A program made the position numbers and the translations under genes. The notes beneath the pieces are model-generated. The model was not told where the DNA came from and made no database searches. It worked only from the letters and a program-made list of their open reading frames with translations. This document shows, piece by piece, positions 4,698-10,951 of a stretch of DNA of 10,951 bases. Location of the stretch: positions 1 through 10,951 of the forward strand of contig CAYRWY010000175.1 in NCBI GenBank assembly GCA_964427955.1. The letters are read 5' to 3'. Every line of letters starts with the position of its first letter. The first letter of the stretch is position 1. The DNA is from JACRBK01 sp964427955 (GTDB lineage Bacteria; Chloroflexota; Anaerolineae; Aggregatilineales; Aggregatilineaceae).

Positions 4698-7217
4698 TCA
4701 GGCCGGGGTGCCTACCGACGTCTCCGGCTCTTCGGGCACCTTTTCCGAGAAGGTAATCTCGTCCTTCTCGGCGTCGTAGTCCACGTTCACCGTACTGCCC
4801 AGCCGGACATGCCCGGCCAGGATGACGTCGGACAGCCGGTCTTCGACCAGGCTGGTGATCAGGCGGCGCAGCGGGCGGGCGCCGAAGTCGGGATCGTAGC
4901 CCTTGTCGGCCAGGTAGGCGCGGGCGGCGTCGGTCAGGCTGAGGGACATGGCGCGCTCGGCCAACCGCTCGTTGACCTTCTTGATCTCCACGTTCACGAT
5001 GTCCGTGATTTCTTGCCGGGACAGCGCGCTGAAGACGATGGTCGCATCCACGCGGTTGAGGAATTCAGGCCGGAAGGCGCGGCGCAGGCTGTCCATCAGC
5101 GTCTTGCGCATGTCGTCGTAATCCTGCTTGACGGTATTTTCTTCCTCGCGGGGGAAGTCGAAGCCCAGCGAGGCCCCGCGCTTGATCATCTCCGCGCCGA
5201 TGTTGCTGGTCATGATGATGATCGCGTTGCGGAAATCGACGCGGCGACCGCGCGCATCCGACAGGTGCCCTTCTTCCATGATCTGGAGCAGCATGTTGAA
5301 GGTTTCGGGATGCGCCTTTTCGATCTCGTCGAAGACGACGATGCTGTAGGGACGGCGGCGCAGGGCTTCGGTCAACTGACCGGCATCCTCATAGCCGACG
5401 TAGCCGGGCGGCGCCCCGGTCAGGCGGGCGACGTTGTGCCGCTCCATGAATTCGCTCATGTCGAGCTGGATCAGCGCCTCTTCGCTGCCGAACATGAATT
5501 CGGCCAGGGCTTTGGTCAGTTCGGTCTTGCCGACGCCGGTCGGCCCCAGGAAGATGAAGGAGCCGATGGGGCGGCGCGGGTCTTTCAACCCGGCGCGGGC
5601 GCGGCGGACGGCCTTGCTGATGGCGTCGATGGCTTCGTGCTGGCCGACGATGCGCTTGTGGAGTTCGGCTTCCATGTGCAACAGCCGCTCGGATTCTTCC
5701 TGGCGGATGGCGGTGACCGGAATGCCGGTCCACATGCCGACCACTTCCGCGACGTCTTCCGCGGTCAGGCGGGCGCGGCGCGTGTCAGGATTCCAGTGCT
5801 GGCGATAGCTCTCCAGCTCCAACTCCAACTCGTTGACGCGGTCGCTGAGTTCGTCGCGTTCCTCGGTAGGGAGTTCCTCGCCCGCTTCCAGTTCCTCGCG
5901 GGTCGAGTCCAGTTCACCTTCGAGGCGCTTGACGCGCGACGATTCCGGCGACTTGTACATCCGCACGCGGCTGGACCCTTCGTCGATCAGGTCGATGGCC
6001 TTGTCCGGCAGGAAGCGATCCGGGACGTAGCGGGCCGACAGGTTGGCCGCCGCGTCGATGGCTTCGTCCGTGATTTCGAGGTTGTGATGTTCCTCGTACG
6101 GCTCGCGGATGCCGTGCAAAATTTCGATGGTCTGCTCGATGGTCGGCTCTTCGACCATGACCTTCTGGAAGCGGCGTTCGAGCGCGGCGTCGCTTTCGAT
6201 GTGGCGGCGGTATTCTTCGAGCGTGGTCGCGCCGATGCACTGCAATTCCCCGCGCGACAGCGCCGGTTTGAGGATGTTAGCGGCATCCACGCTGCTGCCC
6301 GCCGAGCCTGCGCCGACGAGCATGTGCACTTCGTCGATGAACAGGATGCTCTCGGAGGTCTTGAGTTCTTCGATCACGCGCTTGAGGCGTTCCTCGAACT
6401 GGCCGCGATACATCGTCCCGGCCACCAGCGAGCCGACGTCAAGCTGCAAGACGCGCTTGCCCAACAACGGGGCAGGGGCGTCGCGTTCGACGATGCGCTG
6501 GGCCAGCCCTTCGACGATGGCCGTCTTGCCCACGCCCGGTTCGCCGATCAACGCCGGGTTGTTCTTCTGGCGGCGGCTGAGGATCTGGATCACGCGCTCG
6601 ATTTCCATCTCACGCCCGATCACCGGGTCCAGCTTGCCCTGCTCGGCCAGTGCGGTCAGATCGGTTGCCAGTTGGTCGACCAGCGGCGTTTTCGCGTTGG
6701 GACGCGGCGTGCGCGCGGGCTGATCCTGGGGCGTGCTCTCGATGGGACGGCGCGGCGCGGGCGACGGATTTTCCTGCAAAACGCGCCGGGTCTGGCGGCG
6801 AATTTCATCCGGGCTAATCTTCAACTCGCGGAAGACGTCCACCGCCACGCCTTCGTTGGTGCGCACCAGGCCCAGCAGCAGGTGTTCGGTCCCGATATAG
6901 TGGTGGCCCATCCGGCGAGCTTCCTCAACGGCATATTCCAAAACTTTCTTGGTGGCCGGTGAAAGGTCCATACGGGTGACGCCGGGGCGCTTGTTGGTGC
7001 TGGTCAGTCGCTCGATGATCCGCTCGACTTCGGTCGTACGCAGGCCCATGTCACGCAAAACACGCCCGGCGACCCCTCCTTCTTCGCGCATCAAGCCCAA
7101 GAGCAGGTGCTCGGTGCCGATGTGGGAGTGCTGCATTCGCTCGGCTTCGTCCTGAGCCAGGCTCAGAACCCGTCGCGCGCGTTGGGTAAAGCGCTCCATT
7201 TTCCCTGACATATTCAC
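4698..7217 (-). CDS. clpC: ATP-dependent Clp protease ATP-binding subunit ClpC
   Basis: An 839-residue Hsp100 unfoldase that feeds substrates to the ClpP peptidase. Two Clp N repeats span about 8-150 (IGTEHLLLGL occurs twice, at 33 and 108). AAA+ domain 1 has Walker A GEPGVGKT (225-232), Walker B ILFIDE (291-296) and the pore loop GTMYRG (267-272). A middle coiled coil of about 50 residues (424-475) is the short ClpC type, where adaptors bind, not the long ClpB type. AAA+ domain 2 has GPTGVGKT (558-565), IVVFDE (626-631), pore loop GYVGY (605-609) and sensor GARPLRR (779-785). The ClpP-docking tripeptide is LGF (684-686). The start is GTG at 7217 with AGGAG five bases upstream; an ATG at 7211 is the alternative. 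No ctsR, mcsA or mcsB gene is adjacent. Confidence 0.96.
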   Translation of the reverse strand: MNMSGKMERFTQRARRVLSLAQDEAERMQHSHIGTEHLLLGLMREEGGVAGRVLRDMGLRTTEVERIIERLTSTNKRPGVTRMDLSPATKKVLEYAVEEARRMGHHYIGTEHLLLGLVRTNEGVAVDVFRELKISPDEIRRQTRRVLQENPSPAPRRPIESTPQDQPARTPRPNAKTPLVDQLATDLTALAEQGKLDPVIGREMEIERVIQILSRRQKNNPALIGEPGVGKTAIVEGLAQRIVERDAPAPLLGKRVLQLDVGSLVAGTMYRGQFEERLKRVIEELKTSESILFIDEVHMLVGAGSAGSSVDAANILKPALSRGELQCIGATTLEEYRRHIESDAALERRFQKVMVEEPTIEQTIEILHGIREPYEEHHNLEITDEAIDAAANLSARYVPDRFLPDKAIDLIDEGSSRVRMYKSPESSRVKRLEGELDSTREELEAGEELPTEERDELSDRVNELELELESYRQHWNPDTRRARLTAEDVAEVVGMWTGIPVTAIRQEESERLLHMEAELHKRIVGQHEAIDAISKAVRRARAGLKDPRRPIGSFIFLGPTGVGKTELTKALAEFMFGSEEALIQLDMSEFMERHNVARLTGAPPGYVGYEDAGQLTEALRRRPYSIVVFDEIEKAHPETFNMLLQIMEEGHLSDARGRRVDFRNAIIIMTSNIGAEMIKRGASLGFDFPREEENTVKQDYDDMRKTLMDSLRRAFRPEFLNRVDATIVFSALSRQEITDIVNVEIKKVNERLAERAMSLSLTDAARAYLADKGYDPDFGARPLRRLITSLVEDRLSDVILAGHVRLGSTVNVDYDAEKDEITFSEKVPEEPETSVGTPA

Positions 7218-7505
7218 GGTCTCTCCTCATCCCGTCCCTGGTGCCAATCGAATCCAAGAGCGGTGAACTGGCTGATGGGCGATAGAGTCCAATACTCTGT
7301 CTTTAATTGTAGATAAAACGCCCACGGTTTAACCAATGGATTCGTGTCAAAAAGACATAAAAAACGGAATCAGACTAACCAGCGTGCGAAAATGTGACCA
7401 ACTTTTAAGTGTGCTGCGGTCTTTCTAGTTCAATTGTAACACAGCCGGGCCACAATCGATATGAAAATTAGCCTAAAAAAAGAACGGGGTATGCCGGAGC
7501 AAGGC
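7218..7505 (-). promoter_or_regulatory. Long AT-richer leader/promoter region of clpC
   Basis: No gene is visible here on either strand. The composition is clearly richer in AT than the coding regions. A possible clpC -10 element, TACAAT, lies on the minus strand at 7306-7311, with only a weak -35 about 17-19 bases upstream. This would give a leader of about 80 bases. A perfect TTGACA at 7345-7350 has no matching -10 at normal spacing. I see no CIRCE element and no tandem CtsR heptamer. Four GANTC sites lie at 7250, 7285, 7339 and 7367. Confidence 0.35.
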
Positions 7506-7539
7506 AAAAGGTCCTACCCCTCTGGAGGGGGCAGGACCT
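7506..7539 (-). terminator. Intrinsic terminator downstream of the S1 protein gene
   Basis: AGGTCCT (7509-7515) pairs with AGGACCT (7533-7539), and CCCCT/AGGGG pairs inside. This gives a strong GC-rich hairpin. On the minus strand it runs directly into TTTTGCC. It lies about 42 bases beyond the stop of the S1-domain gene. It separates that gene from the clpC leader. Confidence 0.75.
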
Positions 7540-7580
7540 CGTCAATCATTTCAAAAAGAACATGCGCCGACCGGCAGAAG

Positions 7581-8960
7581 CTATTCCGCGCTGGGAGTGT
7601 CGCCCTCAGGCGCGGGCGGGTTCGTATCCAGTTTGTCGGCAATGGCCTGCCAGTCCTGGTCGAGATACTTCTGCGAGTCCACCTGGCGGAGTGACAGCCC
7701 CAGGCGGCGCTGGTCGGCATCGATCTTGACGATGCGCAGCGTGAGCACGTCGCCCACCAGCACGACTTCGCGCGGGTGAGAGACGCGGTAATCGGCCAGC
7801 TCGGAAATGTGGATCAGGCCCTCGATCTCCGGGGCATCCACCAACCGGGCGAACGCGCCGAACTTGGTCAGCTTGGTCACGGTAGCCTGGACCAACTGGC
7901 CGATCCCGTAACGCTGTACGACAGCCTGCCAGGGATCGTGTTCCATGCGCTTCATGCTCAGGCCGATCCGCTTGCGCTGGGGATCGATGCTGATCACCTC
8001 GACCTCGACTTCCTGGCCGACCTGCAAGACCTCGCGCGGATGCGTGACGTGCTTCCACGAGAGTTCCGTCAGGTGCACCAGTCCGTCGGCACCGCCCAAA
8101 TCGACGAAGGCGCCGAAGTCGGCAATGCTGATCACGCGGCCCTTGCGGACCTCGCCCACGGCCAGGTTTTCCAACAAACGGGCTTTTTGCTGCTCGCGCC
8201 ATTCGCGAGCCGCGGCGCGCTCGGAGAGGATCAGGCGGTTGCGGGCACGGTCGATCTCGACGACCTTGACGGCGACGTCTTCGCCGACCATGCTGCTCCA
8301 GCGTTCCTCAGGGGTCTCACCGGCGGCGCGCTGTTGGCGCTCACGGCTGACCTGGCTGGCTGGGACAAACCCGCGCACCTTGCCAAACCGCACGATCAAA
8401 CCGCCCTTGTTGTAACCCGCCACTTTGCTGAAATAGACCTGCTTATTTTGGTGGTGTTCTTCCGCCATGCGCCAGTTGTTTTCTTCTTCGGCGCGGGCCA
8501 GCGACAGGACAGGGCGTCCGTCGGAGCCTTTGGCTTTGAGCACGTAGGCGGTAATGCTGCCGCCGATCTTGAGCGATTCCAGCGCGGAGCGGTCCATACG
8601 TTCCAGCTCGCGGCTGGCGATGACTCCGGTGAGACCTTCGCCCAGGTCTACCAGAACTTCGGTGGGGCTGGTCGCGGCGACGATACCATCCACGATGGTA
8701 CCGCGACGGAAGCGGGCCGTACTCTCGGTCACTTCCTCTTCCGGCTCGTCGGGTTCTCCGGCGTCGCTCTCATCCACGGCGGGCGGCGCGTCCACCAGGT
8801 CGGCGGCACTGACCACGATGTCATGAGTCGTGGTTTCATCAGAAGCGGTCATGTCCGAAAGCTCAGCGGCGCTCTGAACTTCGGGAGTGGTGTGCTCGGT
8901 TTCGGGCAAAGTGTCGTCAGCACTCATGTCCGGGCCGAGGTTCGGGTTGTTGGACATCAT
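7581..8960 (-). CDS. rpsA: S1 RNA-binding domain protein, ribosomal protein S1-like
   Basis: A 459-residue protein with four S1 (OB-fold) repeats, at about residues 85-156, 172-247, 270-337 and 355-425. The third and fourth are the most canonical (GRVISIADFGAFVDLGGADGLVHLTELSW; ATVTKLTKFGAFARL...EGLIHISEL). The first 80 residues are acidic and low in complexity. The third and fourth domains fit mRNA binding as in ribosomal S1, and the four-domain size resembles S1-like proteins outside Proteobacteria. I set the start at 8960 (ATG-ATG, 8960 or 8957), not at the upstream TTG at 9038. A near-consensus promoter lies between them, and GGAGA and AGG precede 8960 at 10 and 5 bases. The gene is alone in its transcription unit. 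Its exact role in translation initiation or RNA protection is inferred from family membership. Confidence 0.88.
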   Translation of the reverse strand: MMSNNPNLGPDMSADDTLPETEHTTPEVQSAAELSDMTASDETTTHDIVVSAADLVDAPPAVDESDAGEPDEPEEEVTESTARFRRGTIVDGIVAATSPTEVLVDLGEGLTGVIASRELERMDRSALESLKIGGSITAYVLKAKGSDGRPVLSLARAEEENNWRMAEEHHQNKQVYFSKVAGYNKGGLIVRFGKVRGFVPASQVSRERQQRAAGETPEERWSSMVGEDVAVKVVEIDRARNRLILSERAAAREWREQQKARLLENLAVGEVRKGRVISIADFGAFVDLGGADGLVHLTELSWKHVTHPREVLQVGQEVEVEVISIDPQRKRIGLSMKRMEHDPWQAVVQRYGIGQLVQATVTKLTKFGAFARLVDAPEIEGLIHISELADYRVSHPREVVLVGDVLTLRIVKIDADQRRLGLSLRQVDSQKYLDQDWQAIADKLDTNPPAPEGDTPSAE

Positions 8961-8996
8961 TTGAACCTGTTCTCCGGTACTTTTTAGCGCATGGGC

Positions 8997-9025
8997 ATTA
9001 TACACGTTCGGCTGGTAATAATCAA
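8997..9025 (-). promoter_or_regulatory. Sigma70-type promoter of the S1 protein gene
   Basis: On the minus strand, TTGATT (9020-9025, 4 of 6) and a perfect TATAAT (8997-9002) are separated by exactly 17 bases. The RNA start is predicted near 8990, about 30 bases before the ATG at 8960. This decides the start codon of the S1 gene. Confidence 0.7.
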
Positions 9026-9136
9026 AGGCCATTTTCAACAGATCGTCACCTTTTTCTTTCCTCAGCGGGTGAACAAGCTATCGCAGGGGAGAATCGGCGC
9101 AGAGAATGCACGATGGCGCGCCAGTTTTTTGGTCAG

Positions 9137-9195
9137 ATGGACCTAAGTGGACTATGCCACAACACGGCGGCCTGCGTTATAATCACTAGGTCCAT
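9137..9195. repeat. Spaced 9-bp inverted repeat around the chelatase promoter
   Basis: ATGGACCTA at 9137-9145 is the exact reverse complement of TAGGTCCAT at 9187-9195, with 50 bases between centres. Similarity extends outward of the core as AGTG on the left and CAC on the right, with one inserted base. The right arm covers the predicted RNA start and the left arm lies upstream of the -35. This is a plausible pair of operator half-sites or a looping operator. No known regulator motif is recognised. Confidence 0.5.
9154..9183 (+). promoter_or_regulatory. Candidate promoter of the chelatase gene
   Basis: A perfect TATAAT at 9178-9183 is preceded after 18 bases by ATGCCA (9154-9159, 4 of 6 to TTGACA). 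The RNA start is predicted near 9190, about 30 bases before the GTG at 9221. The leader is too short for a cobalamin riboswitch. Inverted-repeat arms flank the promoter at 9137-9145 and 9187-9195. Confidence 0.6.
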
Positions 9196-9220
9196 TTAAC
9201 CTACATAGATCGAGGCCACC

Positions 9221-10336
9221 GTGCGACAGGTAGTATTTCCTTTTACGGCAATCGTCGGGCAGGAGCGCATGAAGCGCGCCCTGGTTCTCAACGCCGTCAA
9301 TCCCAGCATTGGCGGGGTGCTGATTCGCGGCGAGCGTGGCACCGCCAAATCGACGGCGGCGCGCGCGCTGGCGGCCCTGCTGCCGGAGATCGAAGTCGTC
9401 GGCGACTGCCGTTTTGGCTGCGATCCCAAGCAGCCCGAACGTTTTTGCGATGAATGCCGCGACCGCGTGGCGCGTGGGGAAACCCTGCCCGCCAAGCGCC
9501 GCCGCACCCGCCTGGTCGATCTGCCGGTCAGCGCGACCGAGGATCGCGTCGTGGGCACGCTGGACATCGAGCAGGCCATCCAGAAGGGCGAGCGCCACTT
9601 CGATCCGGGCGTGCTGGCCGCCGCCAACCGGGGCATTCTGTACGTCGATGAAGTAAATCTGCTGGATGATCACGTCGTGGACCTGCTGCTCGATTCGGCG
9701 GCGATGGGTGTGAACGTGGTCGAGCGCGAGGGGATCAGCTTCCAGCACCCGGCGCGCTTCATCCTGGTGGGCACGATGAATCCCGAGGAAGGCGAACTGC
9801 GCCCGCAACTGCTGGACCGCTTCGCGCTGTCGGTGGACGTGCACGGCCTGGCGGATGCCGGGGAGCGCATGGCGATCCTGGAACGGCATATCGCCTTCGA
9901 CGCCGACGCCGAGACCTTCCGCCGGGAATGGATTCCGCGCGAGGAAGAACTGTCCGGGCAAATCGAAGCGGCCCGCCGCATGGTGGACCAGGTGCGCTAT
10001 ACCCGCCGTGACCTTTATATGATCGCGACCCTGACCGCCAGCCTGGGCGTCGATGGCCACCGCGCCGACCTGGTGATTCTCAAGGCGGCGCGCGCCCATG
10101 CGGCGTTCGAGGGACGGCTGCAAATCACCGAGCGCGACATTTTGCTGGCGGCGGAACTGGCGCTGCCGCACCGTCTGAAGCGCGGCCCGTTCTCCGAGGC
10201 GAGCCTGTACGAAGGCGAGCTGCAAGAGCGGCTGTCGCAGATTTCCGAAGACTACAACGAGGATGCGGTCCAGACTCAGGCCGAGACCCAGGCTCCTCAC
10301 GCCTCCCAGGATGCGGAAAAAAAAGTGAGACGCTGA
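9221..10336 (+). CDS. Mg/Co-chelatase AAA+ subunit (ChlI-like); zero-frame product of a chlD gene
   Basis: A 371-residue AAA+ ATPase of the ChlI/BchI family, which drives insertion of Mg2+ or Co2+ into tetrapyrroles together with a VWA subunit (ChlD) and a large subunit (ChlH or CobN). Walker A is GERGTAKST (37-45) and Walker B ILYVDEVN (139-146). Sensor 1 and the arginine-finger region are TMNPEEGELRPQLLDRF (185-201) and sensor 2 is GHRAD (279-283). Cysteines 63, 67, 76 and 79 form a CxxxC...CxxC pair not needed for the ATPase fold. The start is GTG with GAGG five bases upstream. The last codons read GAA AAA AAA GTG AGA CGC TGA. A slippery A-run and hairpin at this point should send part of the ribosomes into the -1 frame, extending the protein into a VWA domain. 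The unshifted product has the normal length of a small subunit. Confidence 0.9.
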   Translation: MRQVVFPFTAIVGQERMKRALVLNAVNPSIGGVLIRGERGTAKSTAARALAALLPEIEVVGDCRFGCDPKQPERFCDECRDRVARGETLPAKRRRTRLVDLPVSATEDRVVGTLDIEQAIQKGERHFDPGVLAAANRGILYVDEVNLLDDHVVDLLLDSAAMGVNVVEREGISFQHPARFILVGTMNPEEGELRPQLLDRFALSVDVHGLADAGERMAILERHIAFDADAETFRREWIPREEELSGQIEAARRMVDQVRYTRRDLYMIATLTASLGVDGHRADLVILKAARAHAAFEGRLQITERDILLAAELALPHRLKRGPFSEASLYEGELQERLSQISEDYNEDAVQTQAETQAPHASQDAEKKVRR

Positions 10337-10354
10337 CCGAGCCTGCCGGTCAGC
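10308..10354 (+). promoter_or_regulatory. Programmed -1 ribosomal frameshift signal
   Basis: Eight A (10317-10324) contain the heptamer A AAA AAA (10318-10324) in the correct register with the zero frame, so tRNA-Lys in both P and A sites can re-pair after slipping back one base. A 7-base spacer (10325-10331) is followed by a perfect 8-bp stem, GCTGACCG (10332-10339) with CGGTCAGC (10347-10354), and a 7-base loop. The zero-frame stop TGA (10334-10336) lies inside the stem. A weak Shine-Dalgarno-like AGGA (10308-10311) ends six bases before the heptamer. The arrangement is like that of E. coli dnaX. Confidence 0.8.
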
Positions 10355-10951
10355 CAGACTCCACCCAACCTGATACGCCGCCGCAGCCTGGACAGCAGGA
10401 CATTTTCCAGCAGCCCCAGCAGTCGCACTGGTGGGACGGCGGGCAAAAAGCCGAGGCGACTGCCGAATTTTCGCCGCGCCAGTTGAACACGCCGCTGGAC
10501 CGGCTGACGCGCAAGGTGCGCGGACGCCGCAGCCGCACCCATACCGACCGCAAGCACGGGCGCTACATCCAGGCGCGTCCCGCCGGGGATAAATTGGACG
10601 ACATCGCCTTCGACGCGACCTTACGCGCGGCGGCTCCCTTCCAGCGCGAGCGCGAAGAGGAGCGCGGCGAATATCGCCTGGCCTATTCGATTCACCGGGG
10701 CGATCTACAGCGTAAGGTACGCGTGCGCAAAGCCGCTAACCTGATCCTGTTCGTGGTGGATGCCAGTTGGAGTATGGCGGTCGCCGAGCGCATGAACGCC
10801 ACCAAAGGCGCGATCATGTCGCTGTTGACCGACGCCTACCAGCGCCGGGATCGCGTGGGGCTGGTCGTGTTCCAAAAAGATCGCGCCCAGTTGGTGCTGA
10901 CGCCGACCAATTCCGTCACGCTGGCGAAACAGGCGCTGGCCGATATTCCGG
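10324..10951 (+). CDS. chlD: VWA domain of the chelatase medium subunit (ChlD-like), partial, reached by -1 frameshift
   Basis: The -1 frame runs open from 10012 to the window end and becomes coding at 10324. It has no ATG, GTG or TTG before a TTG near 10480, so an independent start is unlikely. After K368 of the AAA+ product it adds at least 209 residues. First comes a Pro/Gln-rich linker (about 30 residues, SETLTEPAGQPDSTQPDTPP...). Next is a basic stretch (RLTRKVRGRRSRTHTDRKHG). A von Willebrand A domain follows, with the MIDAS metal motif D514-A-S516-W-S518 inside NLILFVVDASWSMA and then VGLVVFQKDRAQLVLTPT. AAA+, proline-rich linker and VWA is the architecture of ChlD/BchD, the medium subunit that links the ATPase ring to the large chelatase subunit. 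The 3' end is cut by the window. The full product is joined 9221-10324 with 10324 onward, base 10324 being read twice. Confidence 0.85.

Noticed and set aside
4809..6962. A 717-codon open frame on the plus strand opposite clpC
   Set aside because: It mirrors the codon structure of clpC in a GC-rich genome. The translation is low in complexity (AVDL, FDQ repeats) and matches no family, while the minus strand encodes a complete ClpC.
7345..7350. Perfect TTGACA on the minus strand as the clpC -35 element
   Set aside because: No -10-like hexamer lies 16-18 bases downstream; the sequence there is CCGTGG.
7218..7505. CIRCE or CtsR operator upstream of clpC
   Set aside because: I looked for the TTAGCACTC/GAGTGCTAA pair and for tandem GGTCAAA heptamers and found neither.
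7776..8987. A 403-codon open frame on the plus strand opposite the S1 protein gene
   Set aside because: It is a shadow frame. Four S1 repeats are clear on the minus strand.
9114..9130. TGGCGCGCCA followed by six T as a plus-strand terminator
   Set aside because: The palindrome has no loop, leaving only about three usable base pairs, and no plus-strand gene ends just before it.
9039..9220. Cobalamin riboswitch upstream of the chelatase gene
   Set aside because: The predicted RNA leader is about 30 bases, far too short for this riboswitch class, and no B12-box-like sequence was seen.
9152..10300. A 382-codon open frame on the minus strand opposite the chelatase gene
   Set aside because: It is a shadow of the AAA+ gene, whose Walker and sensor motifs are intact on the plus strand.
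10311..10328. ATG at 10311 as a separate start for the VWA protein
   Set aside because: It lies in the third frame and reaches TGA after five codons, so it cannot start the VWA reading frame.

Overview
The window is GC-rich bacterial chromosome with densely packed genes. It carries several GC-rich palindromic intergenic repeats of a type I associate with Chloroflexota and cyanobacteria. The gene set is an 839-residue ClpC, a four-domain S1 protein, a Fur-family regulator, a CcrM-like methylase and a chelatase gene of the ChlI/ChlD family. An Anaerolineae-like Chloroflexota is my best guess, but nothing in the window fixes the taxon.

Layout. Bases 1-210 are a composite of palindromic repeats downstream of a minus-strand GNAT acetyltransferase (211-786). 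A divergent promoter (813-842) drives a plus-strand cluster. It holds a polytopic membrane protein (876-1862), a CcrM/M.HinfI-type adenine methyltransferase predicted to modify GANTC (1867-2973) and a GAF-domain protein (2976-3581), with gaps of only 4 and 2 bases. A further palindromic repeat (3597-3650) separates this cluster from a minus-strand pair, a single-domain response regulator (4183-4560) followed by an atypical Fur-family regulator (3707-4162). Next on the minus strand come clpC (4698-7217) and a four-domain S1 protein (7581-8960), each followed by a hairpin terminator. Bases 7218-7580 are a long AT-richer leader without a gene.

The right end holds the most interesting system. A plus-strand gene starts at 9221 and encodes an AAA+ ATPase like the small subunit (ChlI) of Mg/Co chelatases, ending at 10336. 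A von Willebrand A region like the C-terminus of the medium subunit (ChlD) continues in the -1 frame to the window edge and has no start codon of its own. The junction holds a run of eight A (slippery heptamer 10318-10324), a 7-base spacer and a perfect 8-bp GC-rich hairpin (10332-10354) that covers the zero-frame stop. This is the layout of a programmed -1 ribosomal frameshift. It would let one gene make both the small subunit (normal termination) and the medium subunit (frameshift). Frameshifting of this kind has been described for chlD genes of cobalamin producers (Antonov 2020), so this is probably a well-formed instance of a little-known system rather than a new one.

A second theme is GANTC. 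The predicted methylase operon has GANTC sites in its own promoter, ribosome binding site and early coding region, and four more lie in the clpC leader. Methylation-dependent control is possible but unproven.
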